DNA of 20,189 nt. Origin: DASUFE01 sp036274675. Its GTDB lineage: Bacteria; Pseudomonadota; Gammaproteobacteria; HTCC5015. The stretch lies in contig DASUFE010000043.1 in the NCBI GenBank assembly GCA_036274675.1, positions 1-20,189 on the forward strand, given 5' to 3'. This document shows positions 13,923 through 20,189 of this stretch, piece by piece (positions within the stretch are counted from its first letter, which is position 1; each line of letters begins with the position of its first letter). The notes under the pieces were generated by a model. It worked only from the letters and a program-made list of their open reading frames with translations, ran no database searches and had not been told where the DNA came from. The translations under genes were made by a program, and so were the position numbers.

Positions 13923-15639
13923 GGGCCGGTTCCTTCAACAATGCATTCCCGGGATCGACTTCGCGCAGGATCTGCAGAACACGTTCCGTGCCCTGATTCG
14001 CGGACGACAGTTCCTTGTAGTTTTGCAACAACGTCTCAACCAGGCGATCTTTCTTCTGCTGCAGGCGTTGTTCAGCCTCGGCTACCGTCACAGAGTCAGG
14101 GTACAGCTGTTTGATTTCCCGCAACAGGCGCGAGGCTTCCGGAAAATTATAGTGCCTGGCCTTTATATTGGTCAGATCGTTGATACGCTCCTCGAAGTAG
14201 CGAATGATTTCCCGGCGCAGCATGTACAGCAACAGTTCACGGTTGTTCCGGTCCATGCGGCCGATACCCGCCAGCAGCTCTTCCAGTTGCTGCCGGTCGC
14301 CGTTCTGTATGCGTTGTATGAGAGCCGTCTGTTCATCCTGGCCGGACTGAACATACACCAGGCCTCCCAGGAAAATTCCCGTCAGCAGCAGGACTGAAAC
14401 GGCGGCGAGCAGCAATTCCCGGGCATGGCTTTTCGGGGGCAGAATATTGGTACGAAACTCCTCGACGGTGGCCGTCCGCTCGCCGCGGTGTAACGCCAGC
14501 GCCTTGACCAGTGCGTTTTGCTGTTGCCGGCTCAGGCCTTTTACCCGCGGCGGCTTCAATCCCAGTTCAAGTGCTTTGTGAGCGGCGACTTTCTTATAAG
14601 GATGCGTGCCGGTCAGCAATTCGAAGGAAACGCAGGCCAGCGCATAAATGTCATCGCGCGGGTCGGGAGGCCCGCGCTCAAACATTTCGATTGTCGCGTA
14701 AGCCGGAGTCAGCGCTTTGAGCGTGGCGGGATCGAACAAGGTATCGTCTTCGGTTTCGGGACGGTCCTGCTTGATCGCGCGTGTAATACCGAAATCCAGC
14801 AGCTTGACCGCGCCGCTGTCGCACAGATAGATATTGGCCGGCTTCAGGTCGGAATGCACAAGGCCCTGTTTGTGCGCATAGGCCAGGCCGTTGCATAGAT
14901 CGTCGATATAGCGCAGGGCGGTTTCTTTGGGCAATCCCCGCTCGGAAAGCCGCGTGATCAGCTTGTCGAAAGGCTGCCCGCTCAACAGCTCCATGGTCAT
15001 GAAGATTGTATCGTTATCGCGGTCAAAATCGAAAACCGTGGCGATGTTGGGATGCGCCAGGCGCTGCGATTTGCTTGCTTCGCGCTGCAGCGCGATAAAG
15101 GCGCGCGAGTATTTTTTGAAACCTTCGGAGAGGACCTTTACCGCCACGAAGGGATGACTGTCCCGCGCCTGAACTTTTACCAGGTCGCGCGCCTTGTATA
15201 CAACGCCCATGCCGCCCTTGCCGATGATTTCCACCAGTTCGAAGCGGTTCTTGATGACGTGACCCACTTCCAGCTGGCTGCCACCCGCATCGGGCTTCAT
15301 GGATTTGCGGCGTTTGCCGGGAATGATCAGGGTTTCGCCGCCGGCGCCCTGGCTTTGCATCACCAGCGTCTCGTCTTTTCCCAGGTTGAAGCGGGAATTA
15401 TTGATCGCTCGCTGTATATTGATTTCGGTGACCATCTGCACCAGCAGGCGGAAGCTCTCCGGGCTCAGGCTGCCGTCATCCAGCAATGATTGCACCTCGC
15501 CCAATACATCGGTCGGATTGATATCGAGATTGTTTTCGAAAAAGCGCACGACCGCGGCGGCGAGCTGCACCTCGTTGAGTTGATCGTCGCAGAATGCTTT
15601 GACCAGTTGCTTGAATTCCGTCGTCTTAACCATTAGCAT
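13903..15639 (-). CDS. Transmembrane Ser/Thr protein kinase (Hanks-type)
   Basis: A 578-residue kinase. Residues 1-125 are a helical N-terminal extension I do not recognise. The kinase domain (about 133-400) has the Gly loop GKGGMG (140-145), VAVK Lys168, a helix-C Glu187, HSDLKPAN (Asp264, Lys266, Asn269) and DFG (Asp282). The Arg of the usual HRD is Ser263, so this is a non-RD kinase, perhaps not needing activation-loop phosphorylation. The APE position reads TPAYATIE. A single membrane span (about 408-430) is followed by a charged helical tail (about 435-578) on the other side, probably a periplasmic sensor or docking region. Start ATG 15639, or 15633; neither has a good Shine-Dalgarno. 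No phosphatase gene is nearby. It converges on the cyclase gene. Confidence 0.9.
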   Translation of the reverse strand: MLMVKTTEFKQLVKAFCDDQLNEVQLAAAVVRFFENNLDINPTDVLGEVQSLLDDGSLSPESFRLLVQMVTEINIQRAINNSRFNLGKDETLVMQSQGAGGETLIIPGKRRKSMKPDAGGSQLEVGHVIKNRFELVEIIGKGGMGVVYKARDLVKVQARDSHPFVAVKVLSEGFKKYSRAFIALQREASKSQRLAHPNIATVFDFDRDNDTIFMTMELLSGQPFDKLITRLSERGLPKETALRYIDDLCNGLAYAHKQGLVHSDLKPANIYLCDSGAVKLLDFGITRAIKQDRPETEDDTLFDPATLKALTPAYATIEMFERGPPDPRDDIYALACVSFELLTGTHPYKKVAAHKALELGLKPPRVKGLSRQQQNALVKALALHRGERTATVEEFRTNILPPKSHARELLLAAVSVLLLTGIFLGGLVYVQSGQDEQTALIQRIQNGDRQQLEELLAGIGRMDRNNRELLLYMLRREIIRYFEERINDLTNIKARHYNFPEASRLLREIKQLYPDSVTVAEAEQRLQQKKDRLVETLLQNYKELSSANQGTERVLQILREVDPGNALLKEPAPTRDGL

Positions 15640-15654
15640 GCCCGGCTGTGCGTG

Positions 15655-15811
15655 GAATCTGTCTCAAAATTACGTGCTTGGTAATACTTGGTTAAAAACT
15701 CGCCCCCATCAGCTATATAACCGGGGGTTCATTTATTTCCTAATAAACTGCGCTTTTTCGTTTGCTTTTGCCTCGTCCTTACCTGCGCTCGAGACATTTT
15801 GAGACAGGTTC
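15655..15811. mobile_element. MITE-like element with 16-bp terminal inverted repeats
   Basis: GAATCTGTCTCAAAAT (15655-15670) is repeated inverted as ATTTTGAGACAGGTTC (15796-15811), 15 of 16 positions matching. The 157-bp span is AT-richer than the flanking genes and holds no gene. A central CCCCC (15703-15707) / GGGGG (15723-15727) stem lies inside. No target-site duplication is evident, so a mobile origin is inferred from shape only. The rest of the gap (15812-15985) holds nothing I can name beyond the sohB leader. The element ends 16 bp from the kinase start codon, so the kinase promoter probably lies in it. Confidence 0.45.
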
Positions 15812-15985
15812 TGGTATTCCAGGGCGGGGGCGTTATGTTTCGAAGTGCATTGTTGCAACGCAACTTCTCTGGCAGTGGCTTAAGCATAGCATGAGTGATC
15901 CGGTAAAACGCGGATTGCCCTAAAATTAGCTTTTACCTGTAAAACACTGGCTTGGTTTCCGACGAATATTCACATAGAGGCAGGC

Positions 15986-17032
15986 ATGGAGTTCATATAC
16001 GAATACGGACTTTTTCTGGCTAAATCGGCCACAGTGGTGGTGGCTATTATCGTGGTCCTGGTGGCTATGACCGGCATAATGATGCGCGGCAAGCAACGCA
16101 CCGCGGAAGGCCATATTGAACTCAAGCATCTGAATGAGCGCTTGCAGGAAATGCGTGAGAGCCTGCAACATGCTTTGCTCGACAAACACGAGCTGAAGCG
16201 TCTCGCCAAGGCTGAAAAGGTGAAGGCCAAAGCCGAAGCGAAGGCCGGCAAGAAGTCGCGCCAGGAGAGCGGCGAAAGTGGGCGCAAACCGGCGGTCTTC
16301 GTGCTCAATTTCGCGGGCGATATCCGGGCTCAGGCGGTGCATCAGCTGCGCGAGGAAATTACCGCCGTACTCGCAGTCGCCGGGCCGCATGATCAGGTTG
16401 TGGCGCGGCTTGAGAGCTCGGGTGGAATGGTGCATGCCTACGGTCTTGGCGCTTCGCAGTTGCAGCGGGTGAAGGACAAGGGCATCCGGTTGACCGCTTG
16501 TGTGGACAAGGTTGCCGCCAGCGGCGGTTATATGATGGCTTGCGTCGCCGACAGGATATTATCGGCCCCCTTCGCCGTAATCGGTTCGATCGGCGTGTTG
16601 GCGCAGCTGCCCAATTTTCACCGCCTTCTGAAAAAGCACGATATCGATTATGAAATGCTGACCGCGGGGGAATACAAGCGCACGCTAACGGTGTTCGGTG
16701 AAAACACCGATAAGGACCGTGCCAAGGTCAAACAGGACCTTGAAGATATACACGACTTGTTCAAAACCTTCGTTCGCGAGAACCGCCCGGCCGTTGATAT
16801 CAACGAGGTTGCGACCGGCGAGGTCTGGTACGGACGCCAAGCCCTGGAGAGGCGGCTGATCGACGAGCTGAAAACCAGCGATGCCTTTCTGATAGACCTG
16901 TGCGAAACCGCCGAGGTTTACGAGGTCCGTTACGTGGAGAAAAAACCCCTGCAGGAACGTCTGGGGTTGAATATCGAAACGGCATTGGAGCGGTTGCTGC
17001 AACGCTGGCTGGGCCGGAATACGCATTATTGA
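15986..17032 (+). CDS. sohB: Inner-membrane serine peptidase SohB (S49 family)
   Basis: A 348-residue S49 protease related to SppA, anchored in the inner membrane by one span (about 13-33) with the active domain on the periplasmic side. A Lys/Ala/Glu-rich linker (about 68-100) follows. Catalytic serine is Ser179 in VAASGGYMMA and the general-base lysine is Lys231 in AGEYKRTLT, the Ser-Lys dyad of S49 enzymes. GSIGVLAQLPNFHRLLKK between them is typical of SohB. High-copy sohB suppresses htrA loss in Escherichia coli, so a role in envelope protein turnover is likely. Start ATG 15986 behind AGAGG. The stop is followed by a strong GC-rich palindrome at 17038-17060. Confidence 0.94.
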   Translation: MEFIYEYGLFLAKSATVVVAIIVVLVAMTGIMMRGKQRTAEGHIELKHLNERLQEMRESLQHALLDKHELKRLAKAEKVKAKAEAKAGKKSRQESGESGRKPAVFVLNFAGDIRAQAVHQLREEITAVLAVAGPHDQVVARLESSGGMVHAYGLGASQLQRVKDKGIRLTACVDKVAASGGYMMACVADRILSAPFAVIGSIGVLAQLPNFHRLLKKHDIDYEMLTAGEYKRTLTVFGENTDKDRAKVKQDLEDIHDLFKTFVRENRPAVDINEVATGEVWYGRQALERRLIDELKTSDAFLIDLCETAEVYEVRYVEKKPLQERLGLNIETALERLLQRWLGRNTHY

Positions 17033-17057
17033 AAGGGTTTTGTGCCGGTTCCGGCAC

Positions 17058-17130
17058 AAAAAAAAGCCTGATTCCTTATGCGGTTCCCGGGAGGGGATAC
17101 GGGAGCCGCGGAAATCAGGCCTTGTATTTT
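17058..17130 (-). terminator. Two-tier hairpin with U8 tail (minus-strand terminator, perhaps bidirectional)
   Basis: Outer stem 17066-17073 with 17113-17120 (GCCTGATT / AATCAGGC) plus a CC/GG step, then inner stem 17080-17089 with 17100-17109 (ten pairs, one G-U) and a 10-nt loop. On the minus strand it is followed at once by eight T residues (17065-17058), a classic intrinsic terminator. On the plus strand the tail is CTTGTATTTT, so it could also end the sohB transcript. Confidence 0.75.
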
Positions 17131-17216
17131 GAGTACCTGGTTAGGAGGACCTGAAACCTCCGTTCCGGGTGAGGGGGATGTCCGGTAACGGGGATTTCAG
17201 GGTCCTGGAGTCAACA
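17058..17216 (-). ncRNA. Candidate small RNA with two C-rich hairpin loops
   Basis: On the minus strand a possible -10 TATAGT (17228-17223) would start a transcript of about 159 nt ending at the U8 terminator. It would fold into two long hairpins: 17206-17146 (loop ACATCCCCCTCAC) and the terminator hairpin (loop TATCCCCTCC). The two loops share AUCCCC(C)UC, complementary to purine-rich Shine-Dalgarno-like sequence. The linker contains CCTAACC. The -35 is poor, so the RNA may instead be processed from the 3' end of the small membrane protein mRNA, whose stop is at 17255. Structure is read from sequence; function is inferred. Confidence 0.45.
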
Positions 17217-17254
17217 CATCTCACTATATGCTCAACGTCTTCTTAATTTCTTAA

Positions 17255-17569
17255 TTAATGTATCCGGTAAAAAGCCTTGTCAGGCAGTCCCAGCAGCGGC
17301 AGCTGTTTCGCGGATTTGCGCGAGGTCTTGGTAAATTCCATCAGCTTGCTGTGGCGTGCTTCTTCCGATTCCTCGGGCGCGGAGGAAGCCTCGGCCTGCT
17401 GGGGGATAGAGGGTAACTCTGTATCGTCATAGACCAACCGAGCAGATGTATACCCATGTTGCTTGCTGGTGTCCTGCTGGCTGTCGCCCAACTGAGTCAG
17501 GCAGAACAGCGAGGCAGTCAGCATGATGACACCGCCCATAAACATTGTGAGTAATACAAAAACTAACAT
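17255..17569 (-). CDS. Small single-span membrane protein, function unknown
   Basis: A 104-residue protein. Residues about 2-27 (VFVLLTMFMGGVIMLTASLFCL) form one membrane span or uncleaved signal. The rest is polar: an acidic/Ser-rich middle (about 45-70, including EESEEAR) and a basic C-terminus (TSRKSAKQ, ending AFYRIH). I recognise no family. A TAGGG Shine-Dalgarno lies about 9 nt before ATG 17569, and no other frame here is more convincing. It lies alone between the candidate small RNA and a 216-bp gap, and its mRNA would probably end at the U8 terminator at 17058. Moderate confidence that it is real. Confidence 0.6.
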   Translation of the reverse strand: MLVFVLLTMFMGGVIMLTASLFCLTQLGDSQQDTSKQHGYTSARLVYDDTELPSIPQQAEASSAPEESEEARHSKLMEFTKTSRKSAKQLPLLGLPDKAFYRIH

Positions 17570-17759
17570 TGGCGTACCCTACAAATTGATTGACTTGAGC
17601 TGTTCATTGCAAGCTTGAGGCCAACTTTCTTCCATCCATGGAAATCAGGCACTTACTAATGAAAATGCAAGGTTTGTAGGATAATCAGACGCGGTTTGTC
17701 AGCGGTTTTGTAGGTTTCTCGTCAGCTTTGCGGAAAATTCGACGTAAGGGAATTCACGC

Positions 17760-17786
17760 AGCTTTCTCCGGAAAACGGAGACAGCT
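17760..17786. repeat. Hairpin at the end of the alkyltransferase-like gene
   Basis: Arms AGCT-TCTCCG and CGGAGA-AGCT (one mismatch inside) with a 5-nt loop touch the stop codon of the ATL gene. No T-run follows on the minus strand, so it may protect the mRNA 3' end or act as a weak terminator. Confidence 0.45.
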
Positions 17787-18160
17787 TAGCGCGGCTTCCA
17801 GAGCGCATTGTCGAGCTCGGTTTCCCGCCATTGATAGCGTTCCAGCTCGATCCGTTCGCGGTTGAAGCGCACGCCTTCCCGCTCCAGTTTCGAACGCTGC
17901 AGCCGGTAATGTTCGCTGTTTCTGGGGAAGGATAGCGCGCCGCTGGCGTTGATCACGCGATGCCAGGGAACGCGCGTGCCGGTGGGGACTCGTTGCAATA
18001 CGGTGCCGACCAGGCGCGCGCCCCGCGGATAACCCGCAAGCGCCGCGACTTGCCCGTAAGTGGCGACACGCCCACGCGGAATGCGCTTTACCGTTTCAAG
18101 GATATCCGCATAGGCAGTCCCGGCGTTTTTGTCTATCATGGTTCCGTATTGTGATGCCAT
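17786..18160 (-). CDS. Alkyltransferase-like protein (ATL, YbaZ type)
   Basis: A 124-residue protein with the DNA-binding domain of O6-alkylguanine-DNA alkyltransferases: IPRGRVATYGQVAALAG, then RLVGTVLQRVP and VPWHRVINASGALSF. The active-site PCHR of true alkyltransferases is PWHR here: Trp replaces the acceptor Cys, as in Escherichia coli YbaZ. Such proteins bind O6-alkylguanine, cannot transfer the alkyl group, and flag lesions for nucleotide excision repair. Start ATG 18160 has a GGAGG Shine-Dalgarno 7 nt upstream, which decides it over the internal Met (MIDKN). Divergent from maeB with a 56-bp gap that must hold both promoters; neither is clear. Confidence 0.92.
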   Translation of the reverse strand: MASQYGTMIDKNAGTAYADILETVKRIPRGRVATYGQVAALAGYPRGARLVGTVLQRVPTGTRVPWHRVINASGALSFPRNSEHYRLQRSKLEREGVRFNRERIELERYQWRETELDNALWKPR

Positions 18161-18216
18161 GTCACGTCCTCCGGAAGAGGCATGCGCGTTCAGTGAGGAA
18201 CCGCAAGAGAGCCTGT

Positions 18217-20189
18217 ATGAAGGAATCCCTCGAAGACGAAGCGCTCGACTATCATCGCTCGCCGCGTCCCGGCAAGCTGGAGATCACCCCGACCAAGCGC
18301 ATGGTCAACCAGCGCGATCTCTCGCTGGCATATTCCCCCGGAGTGGCCTTTGCCTGTACGCGCATTGCGGAAGATCCTTCCCGGGCGGCGTCGCTGACCA
18401 CACGCGGCAATCTGGTCGCGGTGGTGACCAATGGCACGGCCGTGCTGGGCCTGGGCGCGATCGGGCCGCTCGCGGCCAAGCCGGTGATGGAAGGCAAGGC
18501 CGTGCTGTTCAAGAAGTTCTCCGGGATCGATGTGTTCGACCTGGAAATCAACGAGACCGATCCGGACCGCTTCGTCGATATCGTCGCCTCGCTGGAGCCG
18601 ACGTTCGGCGGCATCAACCTGGAAGATATCAAGGCCCCCGAGTGTTTCGATATCGAGCGCAAGCTGAAAGAGCGCATGTGCATTCCCGTCTTTCACGACG
18701 ATCAGCACGGTACCGCGATCTGCGTGGGTGCGGCCGTGCGCAATGGCTTGCGTGTAATAGGAAAGAACATATCCGAAGTGCGCCTCGTCTGTTCGGGCGC
18801 CGGCTCGGCGGCGCTGGCCTGCCTCGATCTCCTGGTCGGCATGGGCCTGCATCGCGAAAACATCCGCATCGTCGACCGTAACGGCGTGGTTTATGCCGGA
18901 CGCAAGGACGGCATGGACCCGTACAAAGAGAGATATGCGGCGGATACGCGGCAGCGCACGCTGGACGATGTGATCGCCGGCGCCGACGTGTTCCTGGGTC
19001 TGTCCGGCCCGAAAGTGCTGACCGCGGCGCAGGTGGCGCAGATGGCGGATCCGCCACTGATCCTGGCGCTGGCGAATCCCGAGCCGGAAATCCTGCCGGA
19101 GGAGGCGCTCAAGGGGAATCCGCGGGCCGTCATCGCGACCGGGCGTTCGGACTATCCCAACCAGGTGAACAACGTGCTTTGTTTTCCCTATATCTTCAGG
19201 GGCGCGCTGGACGTGGGAGCCACCGTTATCAATGAGGCGATGAAGATCGCCGCCGTCGAGGCGATCGCGGATCTCGCGCTCGCGGAAACCTCTGATCTGG
19301 TCTCGCTCGCCTACGGCGGGCAGAAATTTTCCTTCGGCCGCGATTATCTGATACCCAAACCTTTCGATCCGCGATTGATGCTGATCGTGCCGGCGCGAGT
19401 GGCGCGAGCCGCCATGGAAAGCGGCGTCGCCACGCGGCCGATCGGCGACTTCGCGGCCTATCAGCGGAGCCTGCAGAATTTTGTCTACCGCACGGGCATG
19501 GTAATGCGCCCGGTGTTCGAACGCGCGCTCAACAGTCCCCGGCGCGTCATCTACGCCGAGGGTGAATCGCGGCGCGTGCTGCAGGCGGCCCAGGTGCTGG
19601 TCGACGACGGGATCTGCCGGCCGCTGCTGATCGGCCGCGCCGGCCGCATCCAGGAGTTGATCGCCGAGCTCGGCCTGCGGCTCAAGCCGCAACTGGACTT
19701 CGATATCGTCGAGCTGGCGGCCAATCCCCATTACGAGCGCGACTGGAAACTGCTGCACGAACTGAACAGCCGCCGGGGCATCACTCCGGACGATGCGCAG
19801 ACTCTGGTGCTGACCCATCCGACCGTGGTCGCCGCGCTGTATGTGCGGCAGGGCGATGCCGATGCGATGCTGTGCGGGCTGAGCGGCCGCTTCAGTGAAC
19901 ACCTGGACCACATGCGCAGCGTATTCGAACGGCGCAAGCGCGCCACCGACTGCTCCGCCATCGACCTGCTCTGCCTTGAGAGCGGCAATTATTTCATCGC
20001 CGATACCCACGTCAATTACGATCCGACTCCCGAACAGATTGCGGAAACGGCCATTCTCGGCGCCGATATCGTACGCCGCTTCGGCCTGCATCCCAGGATC
20101 GCCCTGCTGTCGCATTCGAATTTCGGCAGCTCGAATCATCCCTCGGCGGAGAAAATGCGCAAGGCGCTGTCGCTGCTGCGCAAGAAGGC
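18217..20189 (+). CDS. maeB: NADP-dependent malic enzyme, MaeB type with PTA-like domain (3' end beyond the window)
   Basis: 657 codons are visible; full-length MaeB proteins are about 750-760 residues, so roughly 100 are missing at the right edge. The malic-enzyme part (about 1-410) oxidatively decarboxylates malate to pyruvate with NADPH. It shows SLAYSPGVA (catalytic Tyr), VTNGTAVLGLG, VMEGKAVLFKKF, PVFHDDQHGTAI (metal site), the nucleotide-binding CSGAGSAALA and ANPEPEI. From RRVIYAEGESRRVLQAA (about 445) a phosphotransacetylase-like domain follows. In MaeB this domain usually senses acetyl-CoA allosterically rather than acting as an enzyme. Start ATG 18217 (MKESLEDEALDYHRSP) fits the family, with an AGAGAG Shine-Dalgarno. 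GC content is visibly higher than its neighbours. Confidence 0.96.
   Translation, partial: MKESLEDEALDYHRSPRPGKLEITPTKRMVNQRDLSLAYSPGVAFACTRIAEDPSRAASLTTRGNLVAVVTNGTAVLGLGAIGPLAAKPVMEGKAVLFKKFSGIDVFDLEINETDPDRFVDIVASLEPTFGGINLEDIKAPECFDIERKLKERMCIPVFHDDQHGTAICVGAAVRNGLRVIGKNISEVRLVCSGAGSAALACLDLLVGMGLHRENIRIVDRNGVVYAGRKDGMDPYKERYAADTRQRTLDDVIAGADVFLGLSGPKVLTAAQVAQMADPPLILALANPEPEILPEEALKGNPRAVIATGRSDYPNQVNNVLCFPYIFRGALDVGATVINEAMKIAAVEAIADLALAETSDLVSLAYGGQKFSFGRDYLIPKPFDPRLMLIVPARVARAAMESGVATRPIGDFAAYQRSLQNFVYRTGMVMRPVFERALNSPRRVIYAEGESRRVLQAAQVLVDDGICRPLLIGRAGRIQELIAELGLRLKPQLDFDIVELAANPHYERDWKLLHELNSRRGITPDDAQTLVLTHPTVVAALYVRQGDADAMLCGLSGRFSEHLDHMRSVFERRKRATDCSAIDLLCLESGNYFIADTHVNYDPTPEQIAETAILGADIVRRFGLHPRIALLSHSNFGSSNHPSAEKMRKALSLLRKK

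Noticed and set aside
17038..17060. Intrinsic terminator of sohB formed by the TGTGCCGG / CCGGCACA palindrome
   Set aside because: The stem is strong, but on the plus strand it is followed by A residues rather than T residues. The next hairpin is the better terminator.
18190..20139. A 649-codon open frame on the minus strand
   Set aside because: It lies wholly opposite maeB, a clear MaeB homologue. Its composition (Arg, His, Gln, Gly rich) is what an antisense frame of GC-rich coding DNA gives.
1..20189. tRNA genes, rRNA genes, CRISPR arrays, prophage genes or complete insertion sequences
   Set aside because: I read for T-loop patterns, regular spaced repeats and transposase or integrase motifs on both strands and saw none.

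Overview
The window looks like chromosomal backbone from a gammaproteobacterium. The evidence is the set of RluE, L31, HemW, RdgB, RNase PH divergent from YicC, DedA, GloB, SohB and MaeB homologues that resemble enterobacterial or pseudomonad proteins along their whole length. Coding DNA is moderately GC-rich and several intergenic gaps are clearly AT-richer. I cannot place it below class with confidence. I see no rRNA, tRNA, CRISPR array, prophage or complete insertion sequence.

Layout. Positions 1-3917 (minus strand): rpmE, an exported SNase-type nuclease, an M48 metalloprotease, a stand-alone 5'-3' exonuclease and a 3'-truncated rluE. A 350-bp AT-rich gap (3918-4267) holds the rpmE promoter, two consensus DnaA boxes and a consensus IHF site. 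Position 4268 starts a DUF4124 membrane protein (+). Positions 4803-7881 (minus) form a likely operon rph-rdgB-hemW-CPXCG protein-Rof-like protein, divergent from yicC. Positions 7986-11015 (plus) form a likely operon of yicC, a frameshifted lipoprotein gene, a TSUP-family transporter and dedA. Next come a small heat-shock protein behind a sigma-32-like promoter (11212) and gloB (11705). A membrane-anchored class III adenylate cyclase (12627, +) runs into a transmembrane Ser/Thr kinase (15639, -), and the two genes overlap by 20 bp at their 3' ends. A 157-bp stretch with terminal inverted repeats lies just upstream of the kinase. Then come sohB (+), a structured intergenic region that may encode a minus-strand small RNA, a small membrane protein (-), an alkyltransferase-like protein (-) and maeB (+), which runs off the right edge.

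How the parts fit. Most genes are RNA, nucleotide or envelope housekeeping: rRNA modification, tRNA 3' processing, nucleotide-pool sanitation, haem trafficking, membrane proteases and methylglyoxal detoxification. The more unusual content is regulatory. It comprises the DnaA/IHF site cluster, the candidate two-hairpin RNA with matching C-rich loops, the cyclase-kinase pair, the MITE-like element abutting the kinase, and a lipoprotein gene broken by a 5-bp tandem duplication.
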